The notes: a model not told the origin generated them from the sequence alone. DNA of 64,000 nucleotides from Neofusicoccum parvum (GCA_020912385.1 CP087207.1:806001-870000), one strand, 5' to 3'. Positions 42,358 through 55,866 are shown, numbered from the stretch's first letter. Numbers and translations: made by a program.

Positions 42358-45306
42358 CTAATCATCGACCACATCCCGATTGAAGAACCTGTGGATCTGT
42401 CTCCCAGCTTCCCTTCCGCAGAGCTCATTTAGCTCCTCCTCCGTCATATTTGCCAGCTCAAACACGCTCCCAACGTCAAATGTAATCCGCTGCAACATTT
42501 TCTCATTCCCGCTTACTCCCGGCACAGCCCGCAACATATCCTGCGGCACCTGGCTGAATGTTCTGCTCTCCGGATCCTCACCGTCATCGAGGCCGATCTG
42601 TACCGCCTTAATGGGATCGGGCTCATCCTGCTGCTTTTTGAGTTCCTCGAAAATCTCGGCAGTCTGGTATGGGGAGCTGGACCAGATTATGCGCAGGCGC
42701 GGAAATGCAATAGTCAGCATGACAATCTTGGCCTGGAGATCCGGAACGGCCATTGCAGCAGCGGCGGCCGACTGGCTCAGGTCGGCGAAGGGCTCGAGGG
42801 TGAAGGATTTGTTTTGGTCGAATTCGATGAGCAGCATTGGGTTCTTGTAGTGCTGGAGCATGGTCTCGGCTTGGTTGTAGAGGCGTCCGTTGTTGAACGA
42901 GGAGATCAAATCGCTGACGCTCTTACGCTCAATACAAATATTAGGTGTGAGGACGTAGTCGCCGACCGTCAGCATGCAGGGTACGACGACCATGTTGCGG
43001 CCATGGCAAAGGGATGGGAGTGATGATCTAAACTCGCGAACATCAACAACAACCCGCGGAGGGGTTGCTGTGGCAGCGAGACGGCCACCGCCTGCAATAC
43101 GCGTGTTGACGGTTCGGAGGAAGGCTTCTTGTGGATCTGTGATGTTCTTGTTGTCGAGAACTACAGCCATGTTGCTTCGTTCGCGGATCAGTCTGGAAAA
43201 TGCGTCCTTCTCCCGTCGTACAGTGCTCAAATAGCGTTGCTCTTCCACAGATTTACCGTAGTACATGAAATATACTCTGACGTTCCGGTCCGTGTGGGAA
43301 CTGCGATAGACTTCTATCCGCCGAATGAAGGCTGCATCAGGCTCATACATGATGACATAGCGAGGTCTGACTTCTTCCAGTACATGCTCATCCATGTCAC
43401 CATCGTATGGGTGAATCACGAGCAGCTCTTTCATCTCGTATAGCTCGTAGTAGTCCTCCATGTTCTCAAGAGGGTCGGTAGCGATCTCCCCTTTTTGCTG
43501 TTTCTCTTCTCCAGTAGGCTGAAGTTCGGCAAGTAGATTCTGAATGTGAGCGTCACGACCAAAACTCGGCTGCATCTCGCCTATTACGGCCTTAGATGGG
43601 CCGGATCCAGCTGCACCCCCACCACGAACACGTCGTCTTTTGTTCGGTGGTGCTCTGCCTGGTCCGGTCTGGCCGCCGCGGGTATCATTGTTGATGGATT
43701 TGTTATTCTCTGCGAAAAGAGATGCACTGACTTTGCTAAAGTCGCGCTTCCAGGTGATGTAGTTGCGCAGTTTCCTCCGGAGCATGAAGGCTGCGGAAGT
43801 GCCCGTATCTTCCTCATCTTCGTTCTGCTGTTCGTCCGGTCTGACACGCATGGTCTGCAGATATTCGCGCAGCTGACGGGAGGTGCTGTTGTCTCCACAC
43901 ATGATCAAGATGGAGCCACTCGAGTCATCCTGGGGAACGGGGTTGAAGTAAAAGTCTCTTTCGATTTCTTCCAAGACTTCTGCAAGTATTCGCCACTTTG
44001 GCAACTCCTCGAGGACCGGACGAAGAGAATCCAGTACTTCATTCGAGCTGTTAGCAGCACTGGAGTCGTTGAGCTTGCCAGCGTAGACACGGCGCTTTGC
44101 AGTCTCAAAGAGTGTGTGGGCAGCATCGAGGAAGAGCCACGGTGACTGATTCATCCGTGTCGAACCAGGTGGCGGAGACGAAGCAGCAAGCACTGTGTCT
44201 AGGTACTTATTGAAATCGACAGCATCATATGCTAGGAGCGCACTGTTGGAAGGTTAGTAGAAATATATCATTGCACCCGCAAGGCTCACCCACTGGAGAA
44301 TGTGACGCAACAGAGACAAGTCTCGCACTATCTGCCGCGTCCGGAAGCTGGTGCGGTGCCATACAGGATCAAGCTGCCGTCTAATTTGGGTGTCAAAATT
44401 CCTTTGGAGGGCACTATCCAATGTCCAGTCCTCCATGTCTAGAGATCCAGAGTTGCTCTTCCGAAGCTCGGCGATGCTCACCTCGACACATTCCATAACA
44501 GCCTGTTGGATGGCCGTCATGGCTTCGGTCATGGGCACTTCCAGTTCGATGACCTCGGCTTTCCGGCGGCCCTCCAGCGACTTTGCAACGGATACATGGA
44601 AGCGCGGATAGAGCGTTGGCTTCCGCAGGAACATGTTGCGCATCATGGTAGCCAGCGGGGAGAAGCCGGTCGCGAAGGGCTCCGGGTTGTCGGAGAAAGC
44701 CTTGAGGAAACCTGCCTTGTTCTTCTGACGGAAGATGCGCAGGATGAAAGCCTCCAGCGACGTCGCCACTATCTTGTCAGCATGCAGCACCACGCAGCCC
44801 GTTATGGTTGTGGGATCGAGAAGACCCGACAGGAGGTCTACGACGAGAATGCGCGATGTGATGCTGAATATGCCGCCTTGCGAATACATCTTCTCACGCG
44901 TGCCCACGCTCATGGCGTCGGTGTTGACCAGGCTCAGGCCGCGGGCCTTGGGGGCATTGCTGACGGCGGCATGCTCGGCCAGCGACTCGCCAATCCAGCC
45001 ATTCTCGCGGTCGTCGGCGCCAACGAGGAGGACGAGGTTGTTGCCGGCGGCATCGTAGGCGTGGAGGAGGTTTGTCACGATGCGCAGCAGGCCGAGGCCG
45101 CGGGCGAGGATGACGAGCTGGTCCTCATCGCGCTGGTCAAGTCAGCAGCGGCGCGGGGCGCGGTGGAGCGGGCGGAGGCGCACCAGGTCGTGGAAGATGT
45201 CCTGCTGGTACTGCAGCGGCAGCGAGAGCTTCACGGGGGCCTTCTCATCGCCGGGCGGCATCGGGCGCGTCGGGAGGCTGTCTGGCGGGGGAGTGCGCGG
45301 TGGCAT
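42358..45306 (-). CDS. RAD1: XPF/Rad1 structure-specific endonuclease subunit
   Basis: Catalytic subunit of the XPF-ERCC1 (Rad1-Rad10) nuclease, which cuts 5' of lesions in nucleotide excision repair. Three exons: 45306-45184, 45132-44294 and 44242-42358, giving 948 residues. The helicase-like N-domain starts with LPLQYQQDIFHDL and RDEDQLVILARGLGLLR. A divergent SF2 core follows, then the ERCC4 nuclease domain with VDVREFRSSLP and the signature VGDYVLTPN...IERKSVSDLI (GDX-nERKX3D). The C-terminus has the tandem helix-hairpin-helix that pairs with Rad10 (LRAVPGVSGNEKML). The second intron needs the donor GTGGGT to keep the frame into ALLAYDAV; the nearby GTGAGC would break it. Confidence 0.95.
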
Positions 45307-46383
45307 CGCGTTCGCGCGCAGGCACGAGATGGGGCCCCGGCGCCGGCGGCCCCTGTCGCCTGAGTGCTTGTTTCGCGGGCCGAGCGCCAGAGCGCCACCG
45401 CTCACGCTCTGCCGACCTCACGGCATCCCATCGCCCATTCAGCCGATGTCCAGATGAAACGCCCGCAGCCCTCTGTGGGGTCACACGTACCACCCGCTCG
45501 CAGCGCGCTCTCCGCCGCCAGCCTCTCCCCTCGCTGCCTGCCGCTGCCGCTGCCGCGCTGCCGTGCTGCCGTGCACACATGGCGGTTGCGCGTCTTAGCA
45601 GCCTCTGCTATGCGGAGGCCCTGCTCCGTTCTGCCCGCGGCAGCTCAATCTCACGCTCCACGCGTTTGTTTTCCTGGCCTCGTTGCACTGGAGCGCCTTT
45701 CCCCGTCTGAAATATGCCAGGACTCCGCCCTCGCCCCTGTCTGAGCGGCGAGCGGAGATGACGACTGCTCGAGCACAGCCCTTAGTGCCAACGCATGACT
45801 CCGAGAAAGTGGCTGTTTCCATCTGCCGGCTCACGCCCCGTTCTTCCATCTCCTCGTTTCTCGCAACTTGCCGCGTGTGCCCACGAAGCTTACCTCGGAT
45901 TAAGTTGATGAAGCCCCGTCCTCCCAAGACGGCCCAGACAGCCCAGACAGCCTCTCTACGCGAGCTCATGTTCTCAGCTAACCGTCAGTCCATGATGTGG
46001 GGAGAACAGCTGTCTGCCCGCTTGGCGCCCGCCACTGTGGAGAGACAGGACCGTCGCAGAAAACGCCAGCGGCGGAGCGCTCCACAGAACGTCTAGAAGG
46101 CTGCCGTAGTCCGGGATGTGTGCCCCCTGCTCACAACCCGGAATCCCAAGTCGAAACGCCGACGGCCCGCGAGCCTCCGTGTGTGTGTCGTCTAGCTCAC
46201 TTTGTCCTACTCCTTGAATTTAGCTAGTTTGTCAAGTACACACCATGATTCAATTCTGCCCTGCCTGTATAAATAGGAGGGGGCCCAGTCACCCAAGCTT
46301 TCTGGTGGCCAAGCCAAGTGCTCACTCCAGTCTTGCCATTCTTTTTCTGCCATTGCCACTACTTTCGTTTCTCAACCATCATC
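45307..46383. other. divergent intergenic region
   Basis: 1.1 kb between the divergent XPF and endoglucanase genes. Overlapping open frames on both strands reflect GC-rich composition. No supported gene. Confidence 0.5.
46268..46275 (+). promoter_or_regulatory. TATA box of the endoglucanase gene
   Basis: Exact TATAAATA, 109-116 bp before the endoglucanase ATG. Confidence 0.7.
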
Positions 46384-47551
46384 ATGCGTGTTTCTACCGT
46401 TCTCCTTGCCGGTACGGCTTCTCTTGCGCTGGCTGCGCCGGTGCAGAAGGAAGAGAAGCGTGCCTCTAAGTTCGAATTCTTCGGTGTCAACGAGTCTGGC
46501 CCCGAGTTCGGCGAGGGCAACCTCCCCGGCACCCTCAACACGGATTACGTCTGGCCTACGCTTTCCACCATTGACACCTTTGTCAACAAGGGCATGAACA
46601 CCATCCGTGTGAACATCCTGATGGAGCGTTTGACCCAAGGCTCCATGACTGCGTCTCTGGATGCCACTTACCTTGCCGATCTCAAGAAGGTTTGCAGTAC
46701 TCATGCTCATCTCCGTGATTTCAAAACTGACGCATGCACACCAGACGGTCAACTACATCACCAACTTGGGTGCCTATGCCATGATCGTGCCCCACAACTA
46801 TGGCCGTAAGCCTCTGCAACTTCCAAATGCGCTGGCACGTTTTGCTTACCTTCGCCTACATAGGCTTCTCTGGCAGCATCATCACCGACACGGCCGGCTT
46901 CAAGACGTGGTGGAAGAATGTTGCCACCGAGTTCGCCAGCAACGAGAAGGTCATTTTCGACATCAACAACGAGTTCCACGACATGGATCAGACCCTCGTG
47001 GTCAACCTCAACCAGGCCGGTATTGACGGCATCCGCGCCGCCGGCGCGACCTCGCAGTACATCACGGCCGAGGGCAACAGCTGGACGGGTGCCTGGTCGT
47101 GGGTGTCGTCGGGCAACGGTGACACCATGGGCAACCTCACGGACCCGCAGGACAAGCTCTACTACCAGATGCATCAGTACCTCGATAGCGACAGCTCCGG
47201 CACGTCTGAGACCTGCGTTTCCAGCACCATCGGCCAGGAGCGCCTGGAGGCCGCCACCACCTGGCTGAAGAACAACGGCAAGAAGGCTATCCTCGGCGAG
47301 TATGCCGGTGGCAACAACGACCAGTGCAAGACGGCTGTCAAGGGCATGCTGAGCTACATGCAGGAGAACTCTGACGTGTGGGCGGGTGCTCTGTGGTGGG
47401 CTGCTGGTCCCTGGTATGTTCACAAGCCTCCCCACCATCGAATAACGAAACTAATCAAGACAAAAGGTGGGGAACTTATCTCTACAGCATGGAGCCTACG
47501 GACGGTGTTGCTTACACGAATTACCTTGACGTTATTGCCGCATACGCTTAA
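46384..47551 (+). CDS. secreted GH5 endo-beta-1,4-glucanase
   Basis: Four exons: 46384-46689, 46745-46805, 46864-47413 and 47467-47551, giving 333 residues. A signal peptide ([19 protein letters not shown]) is followed by a short propeptide ending in KR, a likely Kex2 site. The GH5 (subfamily 5 type) barrel starts at [14 protein letters not shown]. The acid/base Glu is in [10 protein letters not shown] and the nucleophile Glu is in ILGEYAGG. There is no carbohydrate-binding module. It hydrolyses internal cellulose or beta-glucan bonds outside the cell. The last intron splits the Trp codon of GPWWGTYLY; all phases agree. Confidence 0.94.
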
Positions 47552-49185
47552 ACGATCTTCGACCACTGGGTGGATGATGGGTTGTTTCTGCGGCTCAGGG
47601 TATTGCTTCTACTGTACATATTCACAGGGGAACTTCTCCTCTCAAAATAAATATTTGCTGGCATGTCAGACTCCGATCACAGACTCAGAAGTGTGCACCT
47701 CGGTTGAATGATACAACAGCCAAGTATCGTCAGTCCAGATGTCCTTTCAGGTAAATGCTTCAGCTCCCCATAGGTTTTATTCACACTAGATCCCGACCGC
47801 AGCACCCCTCTTTATATACTTGAGCACAGCCCGCCCCAGGCTCCTCCCTGCACGAACAGCGTGCGAGACAAATCGCCGAAGATTTCCTCGTCTGGACAGA
47901 TGTCTCACACTTGCAGAGCGATCAACAGGTTTTCCCTCGAATCATCTGCCAAGAGCGACGGCCTGCAAGGCACTCGGCGGCTCTGCATTCTGCCAAGCAT
48001 CTAAGCTTTGCAGAAGACCCAGATCTCCAGATCAGGGGTCGAGGGCCTGAAGCAAATCGACGTCAATCGCGGTGGATTGCGGATCCGGCACAGTTTTGGA
48101 GGGGTAATGCCAACACCAGAAAAGCGCTCGCGATGCCCACGGGGCGAAGTCGTCATCTGCCAGCACCAAACCCTTACGTTTCTGGAAGTTAGCTGCATCG
48201 GCAAACGACGCTGCAGACCCACGGGGCGGATTCTGTTTGTCACTTGCGGGCTTTTGGGGTTGCTGCCTCATCATGCAACGCTCGACAGACGATGTCCATC
48301 AGTTGCCGCAACGGGCGAATACCCGCCAGGCTCGCTGTGATTGGACGGGCCCCCTGATCGGCGATGCGACGACGGGCAGGCTTGGGTTCAGTATGCAGGC
48401 TGGCTGGTCGGCAAATCCGGACAACGGCGCAGCTTTGATCCGCCGGGCGGCCAGGGCGTTGGCGTCGAAGGCCCACCCGCTTCTTCCTATCTCTCCATCC
48501 TCCGTGCCCGCCGCCGCCGCCGCCGCCCGAGCGCCGCATTATCATATTCCATCAGCACTATCGACAGCACGGCATTCGATGGCCCCGGCTGCCCAGCTAC
48601 TTGTGCCCACCGCTCCGTCCTGCGGAGATGCTGGAGAGAGGCATCACGCTCGCCGAGCCCGGAGCTCCTCCACCGCGCCGCGATAAGGGAGCTCGCATCT
48701 ATCAGCCATGCGCTTTCCGCAGACCCGCCATTGGACGAAGTGCAGCAGCCACAGAGAAGCCATGACGCCGCGCGCCTCGCCCGCCAAGCGCAGCCGGCCT
48801 CTCCACACCGGGCTGCATGTTCGGCCCTCGTCGTGCCAAGGCCGATGGCACGGCGCCGCTCCCCGCAAGGGTACCTGAGCAAAGCCGCACGTACCCCACG
48901 CGGACAGCAGATAGCTACCCGCAGTCGGCGAGCTCTATGCAATGACACAATAGTCGGTCGTAGGGCGTGCTCGCATCTCTCGGCATTGAGGCTGTGGTAG
49001 CGATCTTTGATAGACCAGAGTCAGTGGCGGCCAGGTAGCAGCTCTCTTTTCTGCTATAAATATCGGCGCGCAGAGCCGCCATCCAACGGCTTTTCTTTCT
49101 TCTCCAGCGCGCTGCTCAGCTTCTTCTATTCCTGTTCCTCTGCCCAGCCCGAGCATCTCGTCCGTCTTGTCCCCATCTGGACAAA
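47552..49185. other. intergenic region
   Basis: 1.6 kb between two plus-strand secreted-enzyme genes. GC-rich right half with many overlapping spurious frames. No supported gene. Confidence 0.5.
49057..49064 (+). promoter_or_regulatory. TATA box of the asparaginase gene
   Basis: Exact TATAAATA, ~125 bp before the asparaginase ATG. Confidence 0.7.
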
Positions 49186-50354
49186 ATGCTCTCCACAACT
49201 CTCTCCGTGGCAGCTGCCGCCGTAGCTCTCCTCCCCAGTGCAATTGCATCACCCCTCTCCCACCCGGTCTTCCCTCGCCAAGAGCTCGAGCAACCCGCCA
49301 TCAATGCCTCCCTTCCCAACGTGACCATCTTCGCAACCGGCGGCACCATCGCCTCGCAAGGCACCTCCTCGGCACAGACCGTTGGCTACCAGGTCGGCTT
49401 GGGCGTGCAAGCGCTCGTTGACGCGGTTCCAGAGCTCCTCAACATCTCGAACATTTATGGACAGCAAATCGCGAACGTCGGCTCTCAGAACATCAACTCG
49501 TCCATCTTGCTGCAGCTAGCCCGCAACATCACGGAGGAGCTCGAGAAGGACGACATCACCGGTGTAGTCGTGACGCACGGCACCGACACGCTAGAGGAGA
49601 CGGCCTTCTTCCTCGACCTAGCCATCAACTCCACCAAGCCCGTCGTCGTGGTGGGCGCCATGCGGCCCGCCACAGCACTGAGCGCCGACGGTCCGCTGAA
49701 CCTGTACCAAGCCGTCAGCCTCGCCGCCAGCGAGAAAGCCCGCGGCCGAGGCGTCATGATCGCGCTGAACGAGTAAGCCCCCCTCCCCATCCGTCCACCG
49801 CCCCCGAAGCTGACAAACCTCCCCCACCCAGCCGCATCGGCAACCCCTTCTACACGACCAAAAACAACGCCAACTCGCTCGACACCTTTTTCGCCACCGA
49901 GCAGGGCCAACTCGGCTTCTTCATCAACCAGATCCCCTACTTCTTCTACACCTCCTCCGCCGTCCCTAACAAGCCCTTCCTCCCGCCGCCCGCCAACCTC
50001 ACCACCCTCCCCACCGTCTCCATCCTCTACACGCACCAAGACGACGTCGCGGCCCTCGTGCCCGCCGCCATCGCCGCGGGCGCCGAGGGCCTGGTGTTCG
50101 CGGGCAGCGGCGCGGGCAGCATCGACGACGCGGTCAAGGCGGCCGCGTCGGCGGCCTACAACGCCACCGCCACGCCCATGGTCGCGAGCAGGCGCACCGT
50201 CGACGGCTTCGTGCCCAAGGAGGACGTCGAGGACTGGATGGTCGCCGGCGGCTGGCTGAACCCGCAGAAGAGCAGGATCCTGCTGCAGATGGCCGTCGCG
50301 CAGGGGCTGGCCGTCGAGGAGATCAGGAGCGTGTTCGATGGGCTGCACCCGTGA
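49186..50354 (+). CDS. secreted L-asparaginase (type II)
   Basis: Hydrolyses asparagine to aspartate and ammonia, probably outside the cell for nitrogen scavenging. Two exons, 49186-49772 and 49832-50354, giving 369 residues. A signal peptide ([22 protein letters not shown]) and several N-glycosylation sites (NASL, NVT, NSS) are present. The first catalytic Thr is in FATGGTIAS and the second in [30 protein letters not shown] forms the substrate and subunit interface. The splice joins LN and [11 protein letters not shown], a conserved segment. Length is typical for fungal type II enzymes. Confidence 0.94.
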
Positions 50355-51526
50355 GGGGAGGGGAAGCGTCACGATTTACTGTTAATGTCTTAACGTGGAA
50401 TTTGGAGGTTTAATGTTGGGAGGGCGAGCGGGAGGGGTTGTAAATACGTGCGGATGGGGACGGATGGACGCGGGACTTGCTCGCGGACGAAAAGATAGAC
50501 GTTGAGGTCACGTCGTGGATGAGGAAATAAAAGAAAATATTATCAGTCTACATGGAACTCATATCCGCCATTCCTCTATTATCCTCGGAAGGATTTACCC
50601 CGTCACGCCGACGCGTTGTGCACAGCACTCAGGCTATGCCGGAGCAAAAGCATCCGTTCAAGTCATGCAGTCATCATCGCGGCCCGGCCCGGATAGAGTT
50701 GCTTTCGCCACCATGACTTCGAATTAAACGCAGGCTCAATCTCAGACCTGCAGCGGCACTCTAACTTACTTCCCTCGAATATGAAGTCGTGCAGAGGCAT
50801 TCATGCTCGTCACCCGCCGTTCTAAAATAGGAATGGTTGGTGGGCAATATGCACGTACGACAGATCGCCAACCGTGAGTCTCGTTCGGTTTCGAATAGAC
50901 TCGGGCTGCATTGCCCATGTAGATATCTGCATCCAACCACTCAAAGACCAAACCACCTCAAGGAGCTAAGTAAAAGACCTCTCGGGGTCAACTTTCCCAT
51001 TTTGGACCCCCATCGCATCTGCAAGCACCGGGCAAGCAATGCACTAAAAACCGCACGCGAACCACTGAGTCAGCCTCAGCAATGCGAAAATTGATACGAA
51101 AATTGATCGCCACTAATTCGTCGGGGGAAATGACAGTCACAAATACGTCATTTGCTCTGCCGGAATGATGCTTGTTTCCCCTACCGCCCACATGCTGGCA
51201 ACGCCTGGTTGCGCCCCACCCACTGCCCAGATCATTGAAGTGTCTGCCTGCCTACTCCCATTTACAAACAAAAACAAGCAAAGAAAACCCGACCTTTGAG
51301 AAAGACGCCCAATCCAGATCCCGATGCCAGAAGAAAATCGTACCAGGAGATATTTGTTTGTTGGATTCATGTCTTTGTGCTTTCGAGTGGTGTAAAGTTG
51401 GATATCGAGGAAAAGTAGTTTCGTTTTGGAGGGACCCCTCAGACATTACGAGCCGGTCGAAGGCCAGGAAGTGGATCCCAGATAAATTTTTGTGCGGCTG
51501 AAATGGTATGAGGTCGGCTGGGAAAA
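50355..51526. other. convergent intergenic region
   Basis: 1.2 kb between convergent genes, moderately AT-rich. No coding sequence recognised. Confidence 0.5.
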
Positions 51527-54500
51527 TTACATCACCACGCAGTTCTCCTCGTGCTCTTTCTGGTTCGACCGGGACAAGCGCTCACGGCCCTTCTGGACCT
51601 TCGCGCCGCCCTTCTTGAGCTCCTCCAGACGTTCACGCGCCTTGGGGAAGTTGTAGGCTGTGAAGAGTGTGTCAGCGCCATTGTTGCGAGGCATTCATTT
51701 CGGGGAGAGATCGGAACTTACAGGCCGCACGACCGTACCACCTCTTCGCCTCCTCCAAGCTCCTCGGACAGCCGATCCCGACCTCGGTGTAGTAACCCAT
51801 AGCAAACCTAAGCACTCATGCGTCAGCGTGGTCTCTATCGTGGTAGGGGAGGAGGTAACGAACATGGCCTTCGGCAGCGGCGGATCTGCGCATGCTGCCT
51901 TGCGTGCCCAAAGATACGCCTCGGTGTCACTTTGCTCAATGAGACTAGAATTGCCCGTGAGGTACCATCCAGACAACGCCAGCTCACTCTGGTGCTCCTC
52001 CTGGGCAGCTGCACGCGTATACCATGCAATACTGTTCCTGGGGTCGACGGGGCAGCCGAGATGACCGTACTCGAAGGCTTCGCCGAGACGGAATTGTGAG
52101 AACTTGTAACCGAGCTCTGCAGCCTTCTTGAACATGTCAAAGGCATAACGCTCGTCTCGCGCAACCACGTCTGCTGCGGCGTCGCGGGAGGTGGCTTTGT
52201 TGGAGTAGAGAAGAGCAAGTTCGTGAAGTGCGTGCGGATTCTCTTCGTCGGCATGCTCGGCGGCGCGCTTGAGCCAGGCGATAGCTTCGTGCGGAGACTT
52301 TGGCTGGTTGAGCAAACCCTTGAGTTGAATCATGCCCATCTTGTACATGGCAGCGACGTCGCCCAGCGCGGCGGCACGCTTGTACCACTGTACCGCCTTG
52401 ACCGGATCCTTGCGAGTACCTCCACCATCTTCGGCGCCAATCTCGCAGCAAACAGCTGTACGATAAGCTGCTTGGCAGTGCCCCAGTTTGGCCGCTTCTA
52501 GGTACAGAGAGAAGGCCTCCTTCTCATTGGCGTCAAGACCGAGCTGGCCCGACCCCATCGAGTCTGCCAAGTAAAACATGGCCTCCGGATACTTGTTGTG
52601 AGCGAGCTTCTTGACAATTTTGTGCGCCTCAAGCGTGTAGCGCTCGCGGTTCTTGTTGCGAGTCTTCGGGTCCGCGCGGCCACCCTCGTCGGCCAGAACG
52701 GCAGCAGCCTCGACGAGTTTCTTCGCCAAGCGCAACTGGAGCTCCTTATCCTGCGGGCGGGCCTGAGCGTCATTTCGAAGTTTGGCCAATGTCTGTGGGG
52801 TGATCGGGTCGGACACGCGACGGGATTTTTTCTGCGAACCTGCAGGAGAGGGACCACCAGGAACAACTGCGGCATCGTTATGTTGCCGAACAGGAATGGG
52901 CTTTCCGGAGTTCACTTGTCCCTGCTGTGGCGCTCCTTGCTGTAGCCCAGGGCGCACAGGCGTAGGGTGATGTGGGAGAGCATCCTCGTTCTTTCGTTGC
53001 TCAACCGGGCTCATCATGTTGTTCTTCCGCTGGTCTGCCGGGCTCATCATGTTGTTTCCACCAGGACTCATCGTGTTGCTTCCACCGGGACTCATCATGT
53101 TGTTCCCACCAGACGGACCCATGTTGGTTCGCACAGGTGGTCCACGTGCCCTGTGATCAGGGAGCGGCTGCTGTGGAGGAGCGTTGTTGTTGTAGCGCGC
53201 ATTCGGTCCAGGGTCAGATCGCAGGCTCATATCAGTGGCGTTACGCTGCAACTGATCAGGCCGACCTCCGTAAGGACGGCCACCTGGAGGGCCCTGAGGG
53301 CCTGGAGTCCCACGAGACGGCCCACTCGGTGGCTGTCCACCGTAGCCTGGCCCAGGAGGTGGGGGTCCGCGTCCATGCGATGTTCCCGGCCGTGGTGGCG
53401 GCGGTGCCTGCCCGTAGCCACCATAGCCTCCCTGATCGTTGAATGTCTGGCTCCGCGGCAGATTCGGCACAGGCGGGGCATCACCAGGCATTTCCGCGAC
53501 GTAATTGGGATTCTGGCCGCGGTTGAAGTCCGGCTGTGATCGACTTCTGTGGAGTGGTGGGGTTTGTTGACTGTAATTAGTGTTCGACCGTCCACGTGGT
53601 TCGGGAGGAGGATAGTTCTGCTGATGGGCCTGTGGAGTGTTGTTGCCTGATCCTCCAGACAGATGATCTTCAAATGACAGACCACGCCGGTGGTTGGGTG
53701 CGGTTGGGATGCTGTCAAAGTCTGGCATATCTTCCTCAATAGCATCTTCCCGAGTCCTTGGCTTGCGATGATCGTGACCGTGCTGGCTGTGATTATTGTA
53801 GTAAGTGTCGTAAACGTCTTCCACTGTATCACGTTTGTCGGGTTGGTACTTAGGTGGTGCGTATGGCGCAGGAGCTTGCTTTTGAGGCGGCGGTCTCCGA
53901 TCACCACCGGCTGTCGTCGGGCGCGGCGGAATGTAGCTCTCAGACTCGGGACCATAGTATCCCGCCACTGCACCAGGCTCTTGCCATTGCTGTCCACCTC
54001 CGTAGTTGTCCTCGTAATTCTGCGGCATCGTTGCCGAGCGCTGGAGGCGAGGTTGCTCGGGGGAACCAAAAGGCAAGCGGAAACCGCCAATCGACGCCTC
54101 CGGTTTCGCGGTATGTGATCGTGCCGGCGGAGGCGGGCGCTCGAATTGCTCGGGGCCGCGTGCGTATCCGGGCATTCTCGGTCTGTTTCCGTCCAAACTC
54201 GGGCGTGGTCCATCGCTTGCCTTGCTCATCTTTCGCGGTGCTTGCCTAGGATGTTCGCCACTGGGCCTTCCAGCTCCCGGAGCAGTCTCCATTATCATAT
54301 TAGCTATGTCGTCCTCGAGTGTTGCATTTTTGGATCTTGGGGGGCTTCTTTTATTCGGAAATACCGGAAACGGGTTGTCGAAGGGCATTGCTTCGGGTGA
54401 TACAGGGCGGTTTGTCGCTGTAATCTGTCAGCATTGCTCTGCAGCGCTCGAATGCGCCGGCTGCTCACGTTGTCTGGCGCCGCGCGGCGGCGCGTTCTGG

Positions 54501-54988
54501 GGCGGGGGTCTGCCGCGACCCATCGGGTCGCCGTTGGGAGGGTAGTCCTGTGGTGGGCGTGCATTTGGCGGAGGACCGCGCGGTGGCGGGCCTCTCCCGG
54601 CTGGAGGAGGACCGTAGCCTCCTCGACCTCGCGGCGCAGCACCGGGGCCTCCGCCACGGCCCGGTGGAGCTCGCGGAGCGCCTCCAGGCGGCGGTCCCTG
54701 AGCGTAGTTCTGCGGCGGCGGACCGCCATTCATCCTTCCGTAGCCGCCCTGAGGGCCGTTCTGGCGCGGCGGCGGGGCCTGCTGCTGCTGGTAGCCGCCG
54801 CCGTATCCGGCAGCGTACTGCTGGTCGTCGTAGTAGCCGTTCTGGTTCTGGTATCCGTCGTCGTAGCCATATCCATCGTACTGCTGGGCCTGCCCGTATC
54901 CGTTGTTGTAATGAGCGTCATCGTAGCCGGGCTGGTCGTAGTACTGGCGCGGCGGCGGGCGGTAGTTCTGGTGGGCGTCGTAAGCCAT
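51527..54988 (-). CDS. SEL1-repeat chitin synthase regulator (Chs4/Skt5-like), CaaX-terminated
   Basis: Four exons: 54988-54469, 54417-51864, 51807-51722 and 51657-51527, giving 1096 residues. The first ~650 residues are Pro/Gly/Gln/Tyr-rich and disordered. From ~680 a string of SEL1 repeats begins (AMFYLADSMGSGQLGL, AAALGDVAAMYKMGMIQLKG, AAELGYKFSQFRLGEAFEYG), a scaffold that recruits chitin synthase to the septum. The protein ends in ENCVVM, a CaaX box predicted to be prenylated, as in yeast Skt5/Chs4. Splicing into exon 3 uses a GTTCGT donor to keep AMFAMGYYTEVG. Filamentous fungi have several paralogues, so the exact orthologue is not assigned. Confidence 0.93.
53010..53115 (-). repeat. 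coding repeat NNMMSPGG in the chitin synthase regulator
   Basis: Within the disordered N-terminal half, a unit like GGNNMMSP recurs five times in ~45 residues (variants NTMSPGG, KNNMMSPVEQ). At DNA level the plus strand repeats CTCATCATGTTG. Confidence 0.85.
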
Positions 54989-55866
54989 GTCGGGCGTCGG
55001 CGCGGGTTGCGCGGGCTGCGAGGAGAGCGAGCGCAGTGGTGAGCAGATCAGACGGAGCGAGCGAAAAGGAGCGTCGGGGCCTGACGGGCGCGGCCTGCCA
55101 TGCAATATGGCGCTTTGGCACCTTAAGTGTCGGTTTGCGGGTGAGTCGGTCTGAAGATGCTGGGCGTTCGAGGCTGAAATTGCTCGGTTATGGGCAGATC
55201 ACCATGACTTGGCCGCGGGCAGCGACAACAATCACAATTACGGATGCTGCACGTCCGGATTGGGAGCTGAAGCTCGACGTGTCGGAGGCTAAGCAAAGCT
55301 TGCCCTGGAGATTGATGCGTTTCAAAGCACCCCGGCGCACAGGGTCGGGTGCTGGAGCAGCAGCGGCGCAGGCCAATGGCGGTGGTTGGGGGCAGAAACG
55401 CAGCCGGTCGGGGTCGTCGCACGTGTCGCGTCGTCGGGCTCGCCGCGCAGAGGGAGGGTGCTTGCGCGCAGAGGAGCGGGCGACTGCGCCGAGGGGGCGC
55501 GCTCTTGAAGGTGTTTGCGCGCGCGCAGTCGACCATCCTGGGCGGCTCCAGGCACGACCGACGATGCCATGTGCCGCCGACGGCCAATCAGTGCGTGCTC
55601 AGCGCGCTGCAATTTGCCATGCCGCCGCCCGGCTGGGCGCCTCCAGCCACAGCACCGCCACGCTCATGCGCCGAAAATCGATGACACGGACGATCCGAAG
55701 CCAATCGCAACCGCATCGCTCCAACACCTTCCCCAGCGCTGTCGCTGTCGCCGCGTGACCCCACGAGCCCGCCGCTCTGTGCCCGAATCCTGCTGGACAG
55801 CGTCACTGCGCCTGTTTCACGCCCGCACGTCCCGTCGCCACCGTCACCACCGTCACCACCGTCACC
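54989..55866. other. divergent promoter region
   Basis: 878 bp, GC-rich, between the divergent chitin-synthase-regulator and CBP4 genes. A CACCGT hexamer repeat ends right at the CBP4 ATG (~55842-55866). Long frames here are shadows. Confidence 0.5.

Noticed and set aside
54550..55758. 402-residue plus-strand frame
   Set aside because: Antisense to the first exon of the chitin synthase regulator and its promoter; Arg/Ala-rich with no family features.
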